From Ailurus styani (lineage: Eukaryota > Chordata > Mammalia > Carnivora > Ailuridae): 64,000 bases of DNA. The stretch is from assembly GCA_002007465.1 (NCBI GenBank), contig LNAC01000003.1:10651142-10715141 (forward strand), written 5' to 3'. The notes under the pieces are model-generated. The model saw only the letters and a program-made list of their open reading frames with translations. It ran no database searches and was not told the origin of the DNA. Shown here one piece after another: positions 46,551-58,900 of this stretch. A program made the position numbers and the translations under genes. Within the stretch, counting starts at the first letter, position 1. The number at the start of each line of letters is the position of its first letter.

Positions 46551-48146
46551 ACACCTAGGACCTTTGTTTTGATTTGATACTATAGACTAAGGGGGGAGTT
46601 TATATCTGGATCACAGTTAATGCTGCAAAATGCATGGTAATGTAGTGAAAAATGCCCCATTGAAAAGGAAGTGGTAAATTTTTGTGTCGGCGAAACTAGT
46701 TTTTGTATTTAGCATCTACTACTTCTAAAGCAAAGGAAGATATGGACACTTACTGAATGAGTGCATAAAGCATACATTTGACATTGGACTGCCTTTGGTT
46801 TACTCCAGAACGATGACAGCCTCTCCATGGAGATTGTTGAAAATTTGGGATGCAGACAACACTGCCCTCTAGGCTATTTCAACACACTGGGACGGAGCGT
46901 TCACATAGATAATGAGGGGGTTGGTTTGTAGGATCTCTAAGCTCTTTCTCTTCCAGGATTCTATGATTTCTATTTACTTATTATCCTTCTTAGAAGTGTG
47001 TGCTTATTCTCCCCATGAATTTCAAATTTAGAGAAGCTTGTACCATTTCAAAGATATACTGACTATCCTTGTGCTAGACACAGAAATTAATTTTATTCAG
47101 TGACAAATGATACATAGATTTGCATTGAAATTTGCTTGGTGGGTTATTTATATGTGCATTTTTATAGTATATGAAAAATGTTGGAGTTTTGCCTCCTCCT
47201 AGGAGATATGTGCTAATATTATTTATGATTTTTCAGTATCTTGTGTCTGTAGGAATCCATAGAGAATAAACATTAAGTTAGTTGAGAACTACAGACAAAC
47301 TTTTCTATTTGGGATGTAAATAAAGATTTTCTCATTTAATACAGATTCATGAATCACGTGCATGTTTTTCTTTACTGTTCCATAGGAGAATATGTATTAA
47401 GTTAAGCTTTTGTTCTCCAGATTTTCTTTATTTTTAGGTGAGACTGTGGTTTTATAGTCATTTACAGGGAACTAAACCTAAATTACTACAAAGCTTTTTA
47501 ATTACATCAACTTCCTGTGCATTGTGTCAATCTACTAATTTTGCAATAATTGTGAAAAGATGTTTTTAAAATGAGAATAATGTTCTTATCTTTAATTTTT
47601 AACTATTCTTAAATGAAAATGGCACATGTGATACTAGGGGAGATAACAATAATGTGTGTGCATAGTGTAGATGCTTAATCTCATACAGGTTTATACGTTT
47701 TGCTAAAGTGTTTCTTTTAGTAATGGGCTCATTATCGTAGCCATACGTAGTCCATTTCAGAACTTAAATTGCTTATAAGTAACCTGAAATTTGCTCTTGC
47801 AACTATGTAGTAATATCACTTCCAATTGGCTTTGTTTGAATAACCTTTGATTCTAGGCAACATGTGGTCCATAAACCAAAAGGATTCCTTAGAACATAAG
47901 AAAGAGTATCTTAAAGGAATAAAAAAAGTAAAGATTATACAAAATAATAATAACAGTAATTCTGGTTGTCTCATCCCTGAGCAGCTTGTATAAAATAACA
48001 TCTTTGACAACCAAATATTGCTATGTATGCACATTGCATATACTGGGATACATACATAGTAATAAAGGAACTTAGTTATATGAGAGGTGCATGTCTAGTG
48101 GTATCTGCTTCAGTAGTTCCCACAGTCTATACGAGACACATGGACT

Positions 48147-48553
48147 TTTTTTTTATTTTTAATTTTAATTTATTATTATTATTTGCCCAGGGGTACAGGT
48201 CTGTGAATCATCAGGCTTACACATTTCACAGCACTCACCAAAGCACAAACCCTCCCCAGTGCCCTTAACCCAGCCACCCTATCCCTACCCTCCCACCCCC
48301 CAGTAACCCTCAGTTTGTTTTGTGAGATTAAGAGTCGCTTATGGTTTGTCTCCTTCCCGATCCCATCTTGTTTCATTTTTTTCCCTTCCTACACCCCACG
48401 ACCTCCTGCTCTGCCCCTCAAATTCCTCATATCAGAGAGATCATTTGATAATTGTCTTTCTCTGATTAATTTCGCTTAGCATAATACCCTCTAGTTCCAT
48501 CCACGTCATTGCAAATGACAAGATTTCTTTTCTTTTGATGGCTGCATAGTATT

Positions 48554-48599
<46 letters not shown>

Positions 48600-48668
48600 T
48601 ATATACCACATCTTCTTTATCCATTCATCTATTGATGGACATCTAGGTTCTTTTCATAGTTTGGCTAT
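48147..48668 (-). mobile_element. Carnivore L1, 5'-truncated, with target-site duplication
   Basis: Antisense from its tail: poly(T), GGTACAGGTCTGTGAATCATCAGGCTTACAC, CAGCACTCACCAAAGCACA, TTTCGCTTAGCATAATACCCTCTAGTTCCATCCACGTCATTGCAAATG, TTTATCCATTCATCTATTGATGGACA. Flanks gacacatggactt and gacacactgactt (11 of 13) look like the duplication. A (TG)n sits inside. Confidence 0.88.
48554..48598. repeat. (TG)n microsatellite inside an L1
   Basis: About 21 TG units placed where the L1 normally reads 'ccattgtgtatatatacca'. Evidently grown from the short TGTG seed in the element. Confidence 0.95.
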
Positions 48669-48765
48669 GACACACTGACTTCTGATGTGCAATCTGGTTT
48701 TTGAAGTTTTAGGGAAAAAAAAGGATTTTCCTTTTACTTATTTCTCCTCCTATTCTTTTTTTCTT

Positions 48766-48948
48766 TTTAAAGATTTTATTTATTTATTTGACAGAGAGAG
48801 ATCACAAGTAGGCAGAGAGGCAGGCAGAGAGGAGGAAGCAGGCTCCCTGCTGAGCAGAAAGCCCAATGCAGGCCTCGATCCCAGGACCCTGGGATCATGA
48901 CCTGAGCCGAAGGCAGCGGCTTTAACCCACTGAGCCACCCAGGCACCC
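48766..48948 (-). mobile_element. CAN-SINE, mustelid-like head variant
   Basis: AAAGATTTTATTTATTTATTTGACAGAGAGAGATCACAAGTAGGCAGAGAGGC, GAGCAGAAAGCCCAATGC and GGCTTTAACCCACTGAGCCACCCAGGCACCC. First SINE downstream of the ROBO2 promoter. Confidence 0.95.
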
Positions 48949-48954
48949 TACATA

Positions 48955-49650
48955 AAGTCTTTTAAGGGGGAATTCCTATCAGTTCTTCCAATCCCATAGA
49001 TCTAATATAGCATCTAATGTTTAGTATACTCACCCCAAATACCTATTTCTAACTCAAAACTGTTCTGGGATAACCTAGGCCTCAATTATTAGTGTTTTCT
49101 CCTCCATTTGCATGTAATCCTTAAGAATTTTTATCTAGTCACATGGATTTTAAATCCATCTTAGTGCTGATGATTCTCATCTTACTGTAAATCATTGTGT
49201 GGGGGAATATAGCTTCCATGAGACTACACCTTGGCTCTTCTATATACTGTCGTATCTCCAGTGTCTGGAACAGTGTTTCACATATCCAACCGACTATGGG
49301 ACATTTTTGCCTGAATATATCAAACTTGGATGGTAACTGGACATACTGTGGTGATCATTTTGCAATCTATGCAGATTATCAAATCATCATGTGGCATATC
49401 TAAAGCTAATATAATATGTCAATTATATCTCAATTTTTAAAAAAGGAAAAAATATCAAACTCAGGCTAAAGATGGAATCTTCTTCTCTTTCTAGTCATTT
49501 CCAGCTCAGTAAATGAATCATTATTTACAGAGCTTTTCATGACCCAAAACTAGAAATCATTCTTGACTTATTCTCATAGTCCATATCCAACTTATGGTAT
49601 ATATCTTGATACCGATGATTTTATGTGTATATTTGTGATTTCCCCCAACA
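48955..49650. other. Intronic sequence, nothing recognised
   Basis: No exon or assignable repeat before the nested L1 block. Confidence 0.45.
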
Positions 49651-49654
49651 TTTT

Positions 49655-50078
49655 ATTTTTATTTTTTAATTTTTTAAAAAAATTTTATTTTAATTCTAGT
49701 TAGTTAACATTTTCAAACATACAGCAAACCTGAAAGCATTGTACAGTGAACACTCAGACATCCTCTCGTAGATTCTAGCATTATCTTACTGTACCTGATT
49801 ACCACATAGCCATCCATTTATCCTTTCTTCTAAGCATCCAATATATGGGTTTTTTTATGAAGTTTTTATTTTAATTCCAGTTAGTTAGCACAGTGTTATA
49901 TTAGTTTCAAGTGTAGAATATAGTGATTCAGCACTTCCATACATCACCCTGCTCTCATCACAAGGGCCGTCCTTAATCCCCATCCCCTATTTAATCCATC
50001 TCCCATCCCATCCATTACATTGTTTGATGCATTTTCAAATAATAAGATACCAGACATTTCTTACAATTTAACCACTAT
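49655..50078 (-). mobile_element. Ancient L1M fragment split by a carnivore L1 tail
   Basis: Antisense L1M phrases: TTAACATTTTCAAACATACAGCAAACCTGAAAGCATTGTACAGTGAACAC and CTTACTGTACCTGATTACCACATAGCC on the left, TTGTTTGATGCATTTTCAAATAATAAGATACCAGACA on the right, with a younger L1 piece between. Confidence 0.6.
49849..50028 (-). mobile_element. Carnivore L1 3'UTR fragment nested in an older L1
   Basis: TTTTTTTATGAAGTTTTTATTTTAATTCCAGTTAGTTAGCACAGTGTTATATTAGTTTCAAGTG and TTCCATACATCACCCTGCTCTCATCACAAG. Same element end as at 61325. Confidence 0.85.
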
Positions 50079-50079
50079 C

Positions 50080-50789
50080 ATCCTGGTCAAAAACTGGACT
50101 ATTACAATAGCTTGAGAAATGATTATCCATCCAGCTTCCACTGCTGCTCCTCCAGTCCCTGCACCTTACCCCATCCCACTTAGTTTTTCACAGTAGCCAG
50201 AGGGACCATTTAAAAGCATATAATTAGGGATGCCTTGGTGGCTCAGTTGGTTAAGCAGCTGGCTTCAGCTCAGGTCATGATCCCTGGGATCGAGTTCCTT
50301 GCTCAGCAGTGAGCCTGCTTCTCCCTCTGTCTCTGCCTGCCACTTGGCCTGCTTGTGCTCTCTCTCTCTGACAAATAAATAAATAAAATCTTTTTTAAAA
50401 AGCATATAAATAAGATAATGACAGCTTCTTGCCCAGAATCATGTAATGGCTTCTACTCAGAACTCTTCACAGTGGTTTACAGACTATTCAGGCCCCTCTC
50501 TGCCTCTTTGACCCATCCGCTCACACCCCCCACCTAGACTGAAAACTTTCCTTTTTGATGTTCTGTTTTTGACTTAGGCCTTTTGCATTTGTTCTTTCTG
50601 CTAACTGAAATGTGCTTCCTCAGATTTCTGCGTGGGCAAATCTTTCCATTGATTTAATAAGTCCCTATCCAATATCATCTCTTCAGAAATATGGACATCC
50701 CTATCTAAAATTATTTCCCTTGAAACAATATTGGGCTGCCTCCTTTACCTTCTTAATGTTTTTGCATGGCACTTATCACCTCCTGGAGG

Positions 50790-50790
<1 letters not shown>
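50080..50790 (+). mobile_element. L2 LINE 3' region, split by a CAN-SINE
   Basis: Left: CTGGACTATTACAATAGCTTG, CCACTGCTGCTCCTCCAGTCCCTGCACC, CAGTAGCCAGAGGGACCATTTAAAAGCATA. Right: TGTAATGGCTTCTACTCAGAAC, GGCCTTTTGCATTTGTTCTTTCTGC, AAATCTTTCCATTGA and TGCATGGCACTTATCACC. Confidence 0.82.
50227..50396 (+). mobile_element. CAN-SINE inside the L2
   Basis: GGGATGCCTTGGTGGCTCAGTTGG head with a short internal deletion after ATGATCCCTGGGATCGAG, and a normal tail. Flanked by aaaagcatataatta and aaaagcatataaata. Confidence 0.95.

Positions 50791-50829
<39 letters not shown>
50791..50829. repeat. (GT)n microsatellite
   Basis: About 19 GT units directly at the end of the L2 fragment. Confidence 0.95.
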
Positions 50830-50831
<2 letters not shown>

Positions 50832-51399
50832 AACAGCGATGAAGGGTCTGACACCTTACTCTACTTGCAAGATAAGAAGTTAAGAGTGTGGCAACTACAT
50901 GAATGTTGGGAGGAGAAATGAGACATCTGGGTCAGAGATGATGGACCTCATTAGTCATGTCAGAACAAGCAGCATGTTATGTTTGTTTCAGTCTCTCACC
51001 TCTGAAGTGATTTGTTGGCAGTGTAGTGTGGCCCAGGGAGATGATGCACACGTGGTGGGTTTTTCACACGACTGAGGAAGCCTGATTTGGGGAACCTGAA
51101 TATTTTATAACAGGCAGTAAGGAAACTACCTAACCTTTACCCCAGAGGAAGACATTGCCTTGATTATATTAGATGATAAGCAAATCTTCCCTCTACTCTC
51201 AAGAGAGCCCACCACCAAATTTAGAAGATGGTTTGGCATATAAATATACTTGAAAAGATCTTTTGGAGCAAAAGAGTATTAGCAGCTCTGTTAGCAAGAT
51301 ATGCAGAAACATGAAAGACCCAGGGAAAATTTTCTTCCAACAAGAGACAAGTAGAAATGTTTCTTTATTGTCTGACTTTTCCACTGAGCTCCTAGGGCA

Positions 51400-51495
51400 G
51401 AAACTTAATTTTGTTTGTCATGCTTAATACATTCCTCTAGTGCCCAGAGCACTAGATGGCACATAGTAAATATTCAAATACTTGTTGAATAAATT
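51400..51495 (+). mobile_element. L2 3'-terminal fragment
   Basis: CCTCTAGTGCCCAGAGCACTAGATGGCACATAGTAAATATTCAAATACTTGTTGAATAAAT is the typical L2 3' end. Confidence 0.75.
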
Positions 51496-51499
51496 AAAA

Positions 51500-52380
51500 T
51501 GTGCTCATGGAGTGCTTTCGAGATGTTTACATCCATGCCCTTCTCAACACATGAGACATTTACCATTTGAACAAGGTTTATTTATTTATTTTGGGGTCTG
51601 TGTGTGGACATCTGTGTATGTGAGTCTAGTGAGAGACAGAGAGGGTTCTCAAACATGTGTATTTTGACACAAATGACATCCTGATTTTTGGTGATTTAAT
51701 GTTCTGCTTTTCTCCTGGCAGAAGATATAGAATTGATCATTTGCTCTGATAGGCTTTTTTTTCCACCAAAGCAAGAATATTTTCCGTAATGGTGGTTTTC
51801 GTGGTCACTCTCCCCTACACCCCACATTAACACTGCTGTGTTTTCAGCACATTGTTGAACGTTATGTGTATAAATGTGGAACTCCTTTAAATGGTTCTGT
51901 TGTGCCTTATTAGGAACATACACATTCCCTCCCCACTAAGGAAAGTTGACTTGTCTAATGACACCTAGTTTAGAAGTTGAGACTTCTCTGTACATTTAGG
52001 GCAGCTTTCCATGTATGCATTAGCAACAGAAAAGTGAATTTTTAGAGATAAAATTAAGTGGATTACTTCTAATACTAGTCTCTAAATAGATGTCTCATTA
52101 ATAATTGAAAAAGAAGAGGAAGATTAAAAGTAATACCTCAGTAGTGGGCATTGGCCTACCCTATCTGTTGTTGCAATAATCATATCCAGGGCCCTGTTTA
52201 TCATCGACATTAAACTGAAGTATAGTCAGGAATTACGTGGATTTGACCCTTTTTATAGAACGACTTTTGATTTTAAGAATAAAATTCAAAGGGGTCTTAA
52301 CTGGAAAATTTATTATTATTTTTTTAAAAAACTGAGATAAGGGCCAACATAGACATCCTTAAATTTTACTAATTAAATAT
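51500..52380. other. Intronic sequence, nothing recognised
   Basis: No exon or repeat assignable. Confidence 0.45.
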
Positions 52381-52384
52381 TTTT

Positions 52385-53000
52385 TTCTCCCAGCAAGTTT
52401 ATTGAGATGTAATTCATATACCATACACTTCACCTACCTAAAGTATACAATTCAGTGGTTTTTAGCATATTCACAGAATTGTGCAATCATCACTACAATC
52501 TAATCTTGGAACTTTTTTGTTATCCAACAAAAGAAACTGTATATCCTACTCCTCACACTAGGAGGCCACTAGTCTGCTTTCTGTAGATATGTCTATTTTG
52601 GACATTTCATGTGATAGAATCATATACTATATGGCCTTTTGTGACTAGCTTCTTTCCCCTCGTTTAATGTTTTTAAGGCTCAGCCATGTTGTAGCACATA
52701 TCAGTATTTCATTACTTTTTATTGCAGAGTACTATTCCATATCATTTATCCTTTAAATTAATTAATTTGGGTTGTTTCCACTTTTTGGCTATTATAAATA
52801 TTACTGGTGTGAGCATTTGTGTACTAATCTTTATGCACACCTCTATTTTCATTTCTTTTTGGTGTAAGTGGAGTTGATGGGTTGTATCGTAACCCCATGT
52901 TTAACCTTTTGAGAAACTGCAAGACCATTTTCCAAAGCAACTGTATCATTTTACATCCCTACTGGCACTGTATGAGGTGAATATATTCTTTTCATTAGCC
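52385..53000 (-). mobile_element. Ancient L1 (L1M/HAL1-like) fragment
   Basis: Antisense phrases over 600 bases: AGTTTATTGAGATGTAATTCATATACCATAC, TTGTGCAATCATCACTACAATCTAAT, TATGGCCTTTTGTGACTAGC, GGCTCAGCCATGTTGTAGCACATATCAGTATTTCATTAC, TTTTTGGCTATTATAAATATTACTGG and CTGCAAGACCATTTTCCAAAGC. Confidence 0.85.
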
Positions 53001-53219
53001 TTGGAAAGAAAACATTGGGTGGCCTTTATGAGTTGAATATGGTGTTTTATAGTGAAACAATTTTATATTATAATAACACTCCTTAAATTTCCATCTGTAC
53101 TGAGTTCTGATCCCTTCAGTGATTGTCTTTTAAGTCTTCTCCAATCACCCTGTGAAGTCTTACAAATGAAATTAACCCAAATTGAACTTTTCACTTTTAG
53201 CAGAGACTTCAGTAATACT

Positions 53220-53425
53220 CCATATAAATCATGGAATGATAGCACCTCAGAGCTAGAAGTTTTTGCAATTATGCAGTACAGCTCTGTCATTTGGTTGGAC
53301 ACATGAAGAACTGAAGCTCAGAGGTTTTATTTGCCTTGTCACAGATCCCTTTGCTACTTAATGGTAGAGCTGTAATTAGGGTCCAGAGATGTTTATCTCT
53401 ATACCATGCTTCTCTTGAGAGACTC
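53220..53425 (-). mobile_element. MIR-like fragment
   Basis: CACATGAAGAACTGAAGCTCAGAGGTTTTATTTGCCTTGTCACAGATCCC matches the antisense MIR phrase 'gaaactgaggcccagagaggttaagtgacttgcccaaggtcac'. Confidence 0.65.
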
Positions 53426-54019
53426 TTTCCAACTCTTCAGCCCTGGGACTCTTAAAGAAGAGTTCCAGACTCCTGTTCCTGAAATGACCAGCTATTTTCT
53501 GAACATGTCAACAGGAGAAATGGCTTGAGATGAGTTGAGGTTATTTATTTATTAAGTAGATGCTTCTTGCTCATCTACTTATAGACAAGGCACCTGGCTG
53601 TGGGCTCTGTGAGGAACATAATGACCTGTGAAATGGTTCCCACCTTCAACAAGATCACCCTTCATAAGAGAAGATAACACTTGTTTGAGTCACTAAAGCA
53701 AAAGTAGTGTCCAATAAATGGTTGAAGATATATATATCATAGTGGGAGAACTCAGAGAAGGAATAGATGATTTCCAGTGGGTACACTCTGGGGGAAGTCA
53801 AGATCAAATAGGTCACTTAGAGGAAGAGTGGGATTTTCATAGGCAGAAAGATTGGAAATTGCATTAAAGCAAAAGGAATAATAGGAGGAATGGCACAGAG
53901 ATGACAAAGGCATGTTGAGGGAAAGGCAAGAAATCTAGTTGAATTGTAACATAGTTTGTCCATAAGACACAAAGCATAAGATTATTGAAAGAGAGTCAGT
54001 CAACAAACACAACTGAGTG

Positions 54020-54260
54020 AGTCTGAATAAATATTTTAAGCTTTTTATGCCTTTTTATCTGTAGGATGGCATGGTTGATAATATGCATCTCGTAACAGTT
54101 GGTATGAGGAATAAATGTGTATATGTATAAGAAAGCATACACACGTTTATGTATATATGTTATATAGAGAGAAATTATATGTAAAATGTTCTGAAGAGTG
54201 CCTGGTACTTAATAAGCACCATTTAAGTGTTACTTATTATTATTTTTATTGCATCATTAT
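54020..54260 (+). mobile_element. MIR-like fragment
   Basis: TTTTATCTGTAGGATGGCATGGTTGATAATATGCATCTCGTAACAGTTGGTATGAGGAATAAATG and GAAGAGTGCCTGGTACTTAATAAGCACC follow MIR, with an AT-rich insertion between. Confidence 0.65.
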
Positions 54261-54964
54261 TCCCTTTCCAGTATCATCTACACTTAATTTTAAGAGGGCT
54301 TTGGCTATCAAACTAAGTATGAACTTTGAGAGCGTTTCATGATAATTTTTCTATAATCTTTCAAGCATGGGTCTTCAGGTGACTGATTAAGAACTTTCGT
54401 TGCCTCTTAAGGGCAATCATCTGTGGCCACACCTATACAACTATGATAAACGTGCTATGACAGGTGTGTTTCCATTGCATCATATGCTGATTACAGAACA
54501 AATGGGATTACAAGTGAGTGGCATTATGAATGAAGGGCATAAACAAGAGAGGCCTACTACAAATAGCAATTTGTTAACAAATAGGGCATACTCATATAAA
54601 CCTGCATTTTGATCCAAGTTGACTGATTTTCGTATTAGCCAAAATATTTTTTACTTGGTGCTTTTGGTACAGAGTACCATGGAGATCAATATTGTATAAG
54701 ACAAACTTTCCTTGTTCTAAGTAAACACTGGTACAGAAATTATTTTTTTTTAAATCAACATTCAGTCTGCTCTCATATTTTTTCTCTAGTCCACTTATCT
54801 TTCTTTCATTTAGTATGGACATTGATTCTAATACTTTTGACAATTATCCATTAATTAGATTTCCATATTGAGTGGTTGTATATATCAGAAAGGATAATAA
54901 TCTGAGTAAAACAATATCATTACTGTTGTGGAAGACCATACACTTTGGGTGGCCAGACGCTCTA

Positions 54965-55070
54965 GACTGCAGCTCTTGCTTTCCTGCTAATTAATTGTAT
55001 GACTTAAATCCTGACTTTAAAAAAAATGAGATCTGACTGTGTAATCTCCAGAATCCACTTAGCCTTAAAT
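54965..55070 (+). mobile_element. Possible MIR fragment
   Basis: CAGCTCTTGCTTTCCTGCTAATTAATTGTATGACTTAAATCCTGAC resembles 'ggctctgccacttactagctgtgtgacc'. Weak. Confidence 0.4.
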
Positions 55071-55740
55071 TCTATTATTGTAAGTAATTTAGTTTAATGC
55101 TTTATCATTTATGTTTATGTTTGAGTACAATTGGAGGAGAAAATTTAGCCTGAAAAAAAATTATCCAAAATCATATACATCCATCTTTGAAAATAATCAG
55201 TTTATGGTCCAATCCACATAAGATATAACCCTGTGTTTTGGTGTGGGCTTCATGACATGAATATGGATGATAGGCAAAATTCACTAGTCTTACGATTTAC
55301 ATCCACTTTTATCCACTAACGACCAGTGGAACCCATGGTTACTTTATTCATGAATTGAATTAAAAAATAATAATATTGAGAAGACAATAATCTTAAGCCA
55401 ACGTACTTACTTTATGGCCACTATAACTAGAACCAAATGCAACCCGGCAATTTCAGCTTAGGAGACAGAGTTAATAGCCACTTTTTAATTTCCATTGTAA
55501 GGACTGATGTGGGATCTTTTCTCTCAGTTTTTGGCACCAAGTCTTTTTGGAAATGAACATGGAGAACAAGGAATATAACTCGACTATGCCATTATATGTC
55601 TTTTCAAGTTTAAACAAGGAACCCCCAGTTGAAACCATTTTTTGTTTAGATTTGTCTAAAACTTGTGCAAGTTACAATTAAAATGTTCATAAGTATGATC
55701 AAAAAAGGAATTTTTGATTTTTACAAACAATTAAATGAAG

Positions 55741-55770
55741 GTTTTTTTTGTTTTTTGTTTTTTGTTTTTA
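55741..55770. repeat. (GTTTTTT)n short tandem repeat
   Basis: Four tandem GTTTTTT-type units just upstream of the SINE. Confidence 0.85.
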
Positions 55771-55787
55771 ATAAGAAAAGGTTATAG

Positions 55788-55977
55788 GGGCATCTGGGTG
55801 GCTCAGTTGTTAAGCGTCTGCCTTCGGTTTGGGTCATGATCGCATGTTTCTGGGATCAAGTCCCACATTGGGCTCCATGCTCAGCAGAAGGCCTGCTTCT
55901 CCCTCTCCCACTCCCCTTGCTTGTGTTACCTCTCTCGCTGTGTCTCTCTCTGTCAAATGAACAAAATCTTAAAAAAA
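55788..55977 (+). mobile_element. CAN-SINE with target-site duplication
   Basis: GGGGCATCTGGGTGGCTCAGTTG to CAAATGAACAAAATCTTA and A tail, flanked by aaaaggttata on both sides. Confidence 0.95.
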
Positions 55978-55989
55978 AAAAGGTTATAT

Positions 55990-58900
55990 ATTTTATAAAT
56001 CAAGGTTATGGGCACACTTCAAAGTTTTATAATACTTATTTCCAAATACTAGCAAATGCTAAAATACAGTTAAACTAGATCACTTAGGTATATCTGATCA
56101 TTATAAAATCTAGTTTCAGGGTAGCAGTAAATTAAGGGAAATTCAGTATGAACCTATCAACAAGCATTTTAAGATGTGTTTCTATCTTTATTTTAAAGTG
56201 AACTTTAATGTACTGTCACATAACAGTGTAGTTATTAACGATGCAGTTCATTGTTGATCTTTTAAACTAGGGAAAGCTTTTCACTTTCCCCTCCCTAAAT
56301 ATGCCACAGCTTGTCTATTCTAAAACACCTTCGATTTGTCAACAACTACAGCAAGAAGCCATCACCAAATGCTAATCATGTGAACCCCTCCCCACCCGGA
56401 TCTATGGTTGGAAGAGAAACTGCTTAAGAAGGATGTAACCTTTGAAAAAGAAAATGCCAGGTAACTGAGCAATTCGCCGGCACTTTTTTCTTCATGCCAA
56501 ATGGACCGTGAAGAGTTAGAACATGAGTTGGATGGTCCCAGCACTACTTTTTTCACTGCAGTGGTATTCTCAAGACTTAAAAGCCAGCAGTGAAAGAGTA
56601 TTTCCATGGGACCTGAGCCCTCTACTCGCAAATCTTCAGCCATCATTCAGTTGATTTTTCAGCTTCCTTTTCTCCTCACAAATGCAGTTGAATAATTTCC
56701 CCAGAAAAGAAGTGCTAACAGATTTAACTGGGGAGTTCCTCACTCACCATCATGAAAACATGTAGGTGATTTTGTAGCTACGTATGTTTTTAAGTGTTTC
56801 AATCCGCCTTTGTGATTTGGAAGCCTGGATAATGTCAACTTGTCATACAAAATGAAAGAAAAAAAGAATGAGAAAAATATGCACAACATGTGGGTACAGA
56901 TTTTGGGCAAAGATCCCTCTTCTCCCTCTGCCCCTCACACACATGGCTGAAGATATGAATAAACTCGAGTTGTTTGATGCCTGCCCTCTACTCACAATTC
57001 AACAGACAACCTTTATTTTAAGAAAAACATTTTCCAGGCTATAAATTATTATTGTTCTTTTCAGTTAAACTGTAACACCTGTGATGTTCATCAGTTGGAT
57101 GTTACGAAACTCTCTCCAGATTTTTGAGGCTCCCCGTGAATGTGTCTCATTGTGTTAAGCTTCAATTCTAAGTTGGTTCAACTGTTCTTTTCAGAAAGTG
57201 GTTTTTATCTTCCTAAGCAGCCGCTAAAGATGGCATGTGCCGTCAGACAACCAGGCACTTGGTTTCATAGTCTGTCTTAAGATTCAATTTAAGTGTGCTG
57301 AACATGGGGTCCTACAGGAGTTTACATGTAATCTTTGTATTAGAACTAGCCCAGGAGGCACAAGGATGTACCTGGGAGGGGCAGTCTCTGTGAAGGATAA
57401 GAGGTTGAGGTGGTGGTGGGAGGGGGGCGGACAGAATGTTGAAAAAGTGAAAAACTGAACATTTGAATGAAATGAATTGGACCAGCGTTTGAAACTCTCC
57501 TATCTAGCAAGTGGACAAACTGATATTTAGTTCCATGGATTGTTAACATTCACATAAAACAGAATTATTTAGCATTTACTGAATCCTTTTTGATAATCAA
57601 TTTGGGATCAAATGCAAAAGAACATGTGTCTGGCTTTGTATGACCCCAAATTCTTCCGTTTTCCCTTTGAGCAGATGACATGCCTTCTTTGCTGACTGAT
57701 ATTGGTTGCTAGGAGAAGTGCGCTGGGCTGGTCTCCTCTCATCCAGCAGTAAAACTAAAGAGTGTATTGAGTAAGAGAAAGGGAGGCAGAACACAGTACA
57801 GGCCATGAATCATGACTTGTCTGCAATATGTCCACTTTACTCCCATTTTTTGTCTCCTTAAAAACTTTTGTTTTTACCAATGATGCTTTCTTTCAGCCAC
57901 TATCTATAATCCTTTCGGAGCCCGAGGGGATGAGGGTTTGCTAAAGGGAGACTGTGCTGCTAAGAGTCCACTCAGAGCCCTAATAAAAGCCTTGAGAGTT
58001 ATTCATGGGGCCACATTAGCGAGAATGCCCTACTCAGTGAATAGCTTCAGTCAGCTGCCTTTGAAATCGGGTGATTAATACCTTCTGTTTTTAATGGGGG
58101 GGAAAAGGCAGACAAGAAAGGTCTTCATACTACTTTGGCTCCTTTGCAAATTAGATCTTATACATTGTCAAAGCTTTAGACAAAGAAGTTGCTAAATTTT
58201 CGCTACCTGAAATAGTCTTTTTTTTTTAATAGTGTTTCATGAACTGTTAAGATACAGTTGAAATGGTGAGAATATCCCCAGTAAACACATATTAAAAAAC
58301 CCATTTAACCACTCTATATATTTTGGTGATGTTTGTGATGACCATCAAGCTAAGAGGTGATATTAGACATTATATCCAAAACGTTGTCTAAGCTGATCTC
58401 TTTCACAGCATCCAGATCACATTTTTGTTTGTTTGATAAAGCAACTAATTACAGTACTCTTGAGATTTTAGAGAAGCGTCTAATGAGAAAGTGTTAAGGG
58501 TGGCAGGTGTTAGTTTCCCATGAACACTTGGATGTAAGGGACAGTGTGATTTACAAAGAAGGTGTTATTTATGTATGTATAGATGTATGTATGTATGTAT
58601 ATTGATAACCAAAGACTAGTTAAGCATAAGGGACTAGAGAGGTTACCATTATAATCTCTCTTCTCTATATCTTTTGATTACATTGGGTGCATGGCATAGT
58701 TCAAATAAAATTGTTGAGGTTTAGAAACCGTGTCAATAATCTGAGATGCATTGTTAGAAAAGCTTCTAGGTTTGATGGCTCATGTATGGCAACTAGAAAA
58801 TGCAAGGTGATGCTTTTTCATGCTATTTTTAGCATGATTCTCATGTCATCTAGACTGGTAATACTCAGATTGTAAAGCAGGCCAGCCCTTAGTGTTCTTT

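Larger units (their letters stand above)
44520..48130. other. First 3.6 kb of ROBO2 intron 1: repeat-poor
   Basis: No transposable element recognised. Contains (GTT)n at about 44713-44728, a 45-base-period duplication at 45482-45555 and two pyrimidine tracts at 46219-46273 and 46440-46550. Confidence 0.55.
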
